Source: DATDOO01 sp035293245
GTDB lineage: Bacteria > Pseudomonadota > Gammaproteobacteria > Methylococcales > Methylococcaceae
DNA: 5,140 nucleotides
Assembly (NCBI GenBank): GCA_035293245.1
Contig: DATDOO010000261.1
Location: 1 to 5,140 of the forward strand
Reading direction: 5' to 3'
This document shows, piece after piece, positions 4,709 through 5,140 of the stretch. Position numbers and translations under genes: made by a program. The notes beneath the pieces are model-generated. The model ran no database searches. It was given only the letters and a program-made list of their open reading frames with translations, and was not told the DNA's origin. Numbering within the stretch: position 1 is the first letter of the stretch; every line of letters starts with the position of its first letter.

Positions 4709-5140
4709 ATGTCCGTCAACAAAGTCATCCTGGTGGGCCGCCTGGGGCGCGACCCGGAAACTCGCTACACATCGAGCGGCCAAGCCGTCTGCAATTTCAG
4801 CCTGGCCACGGATGAATCCTTCAAGGACCGGGCCGGTGAGCGTCAGAAGCACACCGAGTGGCACAAGATCGTGGTGTGGGCCAAGCAAGCGGAAATTGCC
4901 CAGCAGTACCTGCACAAGGGTTCTCTGATATACGTCGAAGGCCGCATCCAGACCCGCCAGTGGGACGACAAAGAAGGACAGAAACGCACTTCGGTCGAAA
5001 TCGTCGCCAATCGGTTTCAAATGCTGGGCGGACGCGGTGATGCGTCTGCCGCCGCTGCGGGCGCTGGCGTCAGCGCTGCCAGCGCCGATGCCGACGTTCA
5101 ATCTCCGGCGCCAGCCGCCGAGGAAGCCCCCGCCCCGGAA
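4709..5140 (+). CDS. ssb: Single-stranded DNA-binding protein SSB (3' end outside window)
   Basis: Cytoplasmic protein that coats single-stranded DNA during replication, repair and recombination and recruits partner proteins through its acidic tail. The frame is open for 144 codons from ATG 4709 to the window end with no stop. The OB fold spans about 1-109: MSVNKVILVGRLGRDPETRY, then TEWHKIVVWAK, YLHKGSLIYVEGRIQTRQW and FQMLGGR. By alignment from memory with E. coli SSB, Trp51 matches Trp54, Trp57 matches Phe60, Trp85 matches Trp88 and Phe38 replaces Trp40, so the DNA-stacking aromatics are kept. From about 111 the protein becomes an Ala-rich, Asp/Glu/Pro-containing linker typical of SSB tails; the conserved acidic tip (DDxxPF-type) should lie just past the window. 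Function is unrelated to the Tol genes; the candidate promoter at 4660-4688 supports separate expression. Confidence 0.96.
   Translation, partial: MSVNKVILVGRLGRDPETRYTSSGQAVCNFSLATDESFKDRAGERQKHTEWHKIVVWAKQAEIAQQYLHKGSLIYVEGRIQTRQWDDKEGQKRTSVEIVANRFQMLGGRGDASAAAAGAGVSAASADADVQSPAPAAEEAPAPE

Overview
This window carries most of a Tol-Pal cell-envelope operon followed by the start of a single-stranded DNA-binding protein gene. All genes are on the + strand. The DNA is GC-rich and densely coding. The presence of TolR, TolB, Pal and CpoB/YbgF homologues means a Gram-negative (diderm) bacterium. The short TonB-like TolA, the 'GHCDERG' and 'CLEHNEECW' signatures in Pal, and an Ig-like domain inserted in Pal resemble what I know from Acidobacteriota. 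That assignment is an inference from protein style and needs a database search; a deltaproteobacterial-type lineage is the main alternative.

Layout: 1-17 is probably the last codons of an upstream gene (tolQ expected, not provable). 60-482 is tolR (ExbD/TolR proton-channel subunit). 487-1281 is a tolA-like gene with a TonB-type C-terminal domain. 1331-2719 is tolB (periplasmic six-bladed propeller). 2720-2862 is a 143-base spacer with a 12-base palindrome and a -10-like hexamer. 2863-3618 is pal (peptidoglycan-associated lipoprotein with an extra Ig-like domain). 3619-3739 is a spacer with a strong stem-loop. 3740-4600 is cpoB/ybgF (coiled coil plus TPR). 4601-4708 is a spacer with a plausible extended -10 promoter. 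From 4709 to the window end is ssb, cut off before its stop codon.

How the genes work together (family knowledge): TolQ-TolR form a proton-driven motor in the inner membrane. It energises TolA, which reaches across the periplasm to TolB and Pal. Pal is anchored in the outer membrane and binds peptidoglycan. The system pulls the outer membrane inward at division and keeps it intact; CpoB links it to septal peptidoglycan synthesis. SSB coats single-stranded DNA and is functionally unrelated.

The window is mainly a conserved core region, and I see no mobile element, CRISPR array, RNA gene or clearly new system. The most unusual points are the Ig-like domain in Pal, the 17-base direct repeats that bracket it in frame, the short TonB-like TolA, and intercistronic stem-loops at several gene junctions combined with a sharp contrast in ribosome-binding-site strength between tolR/tolA and tolB/pal/cpoB.
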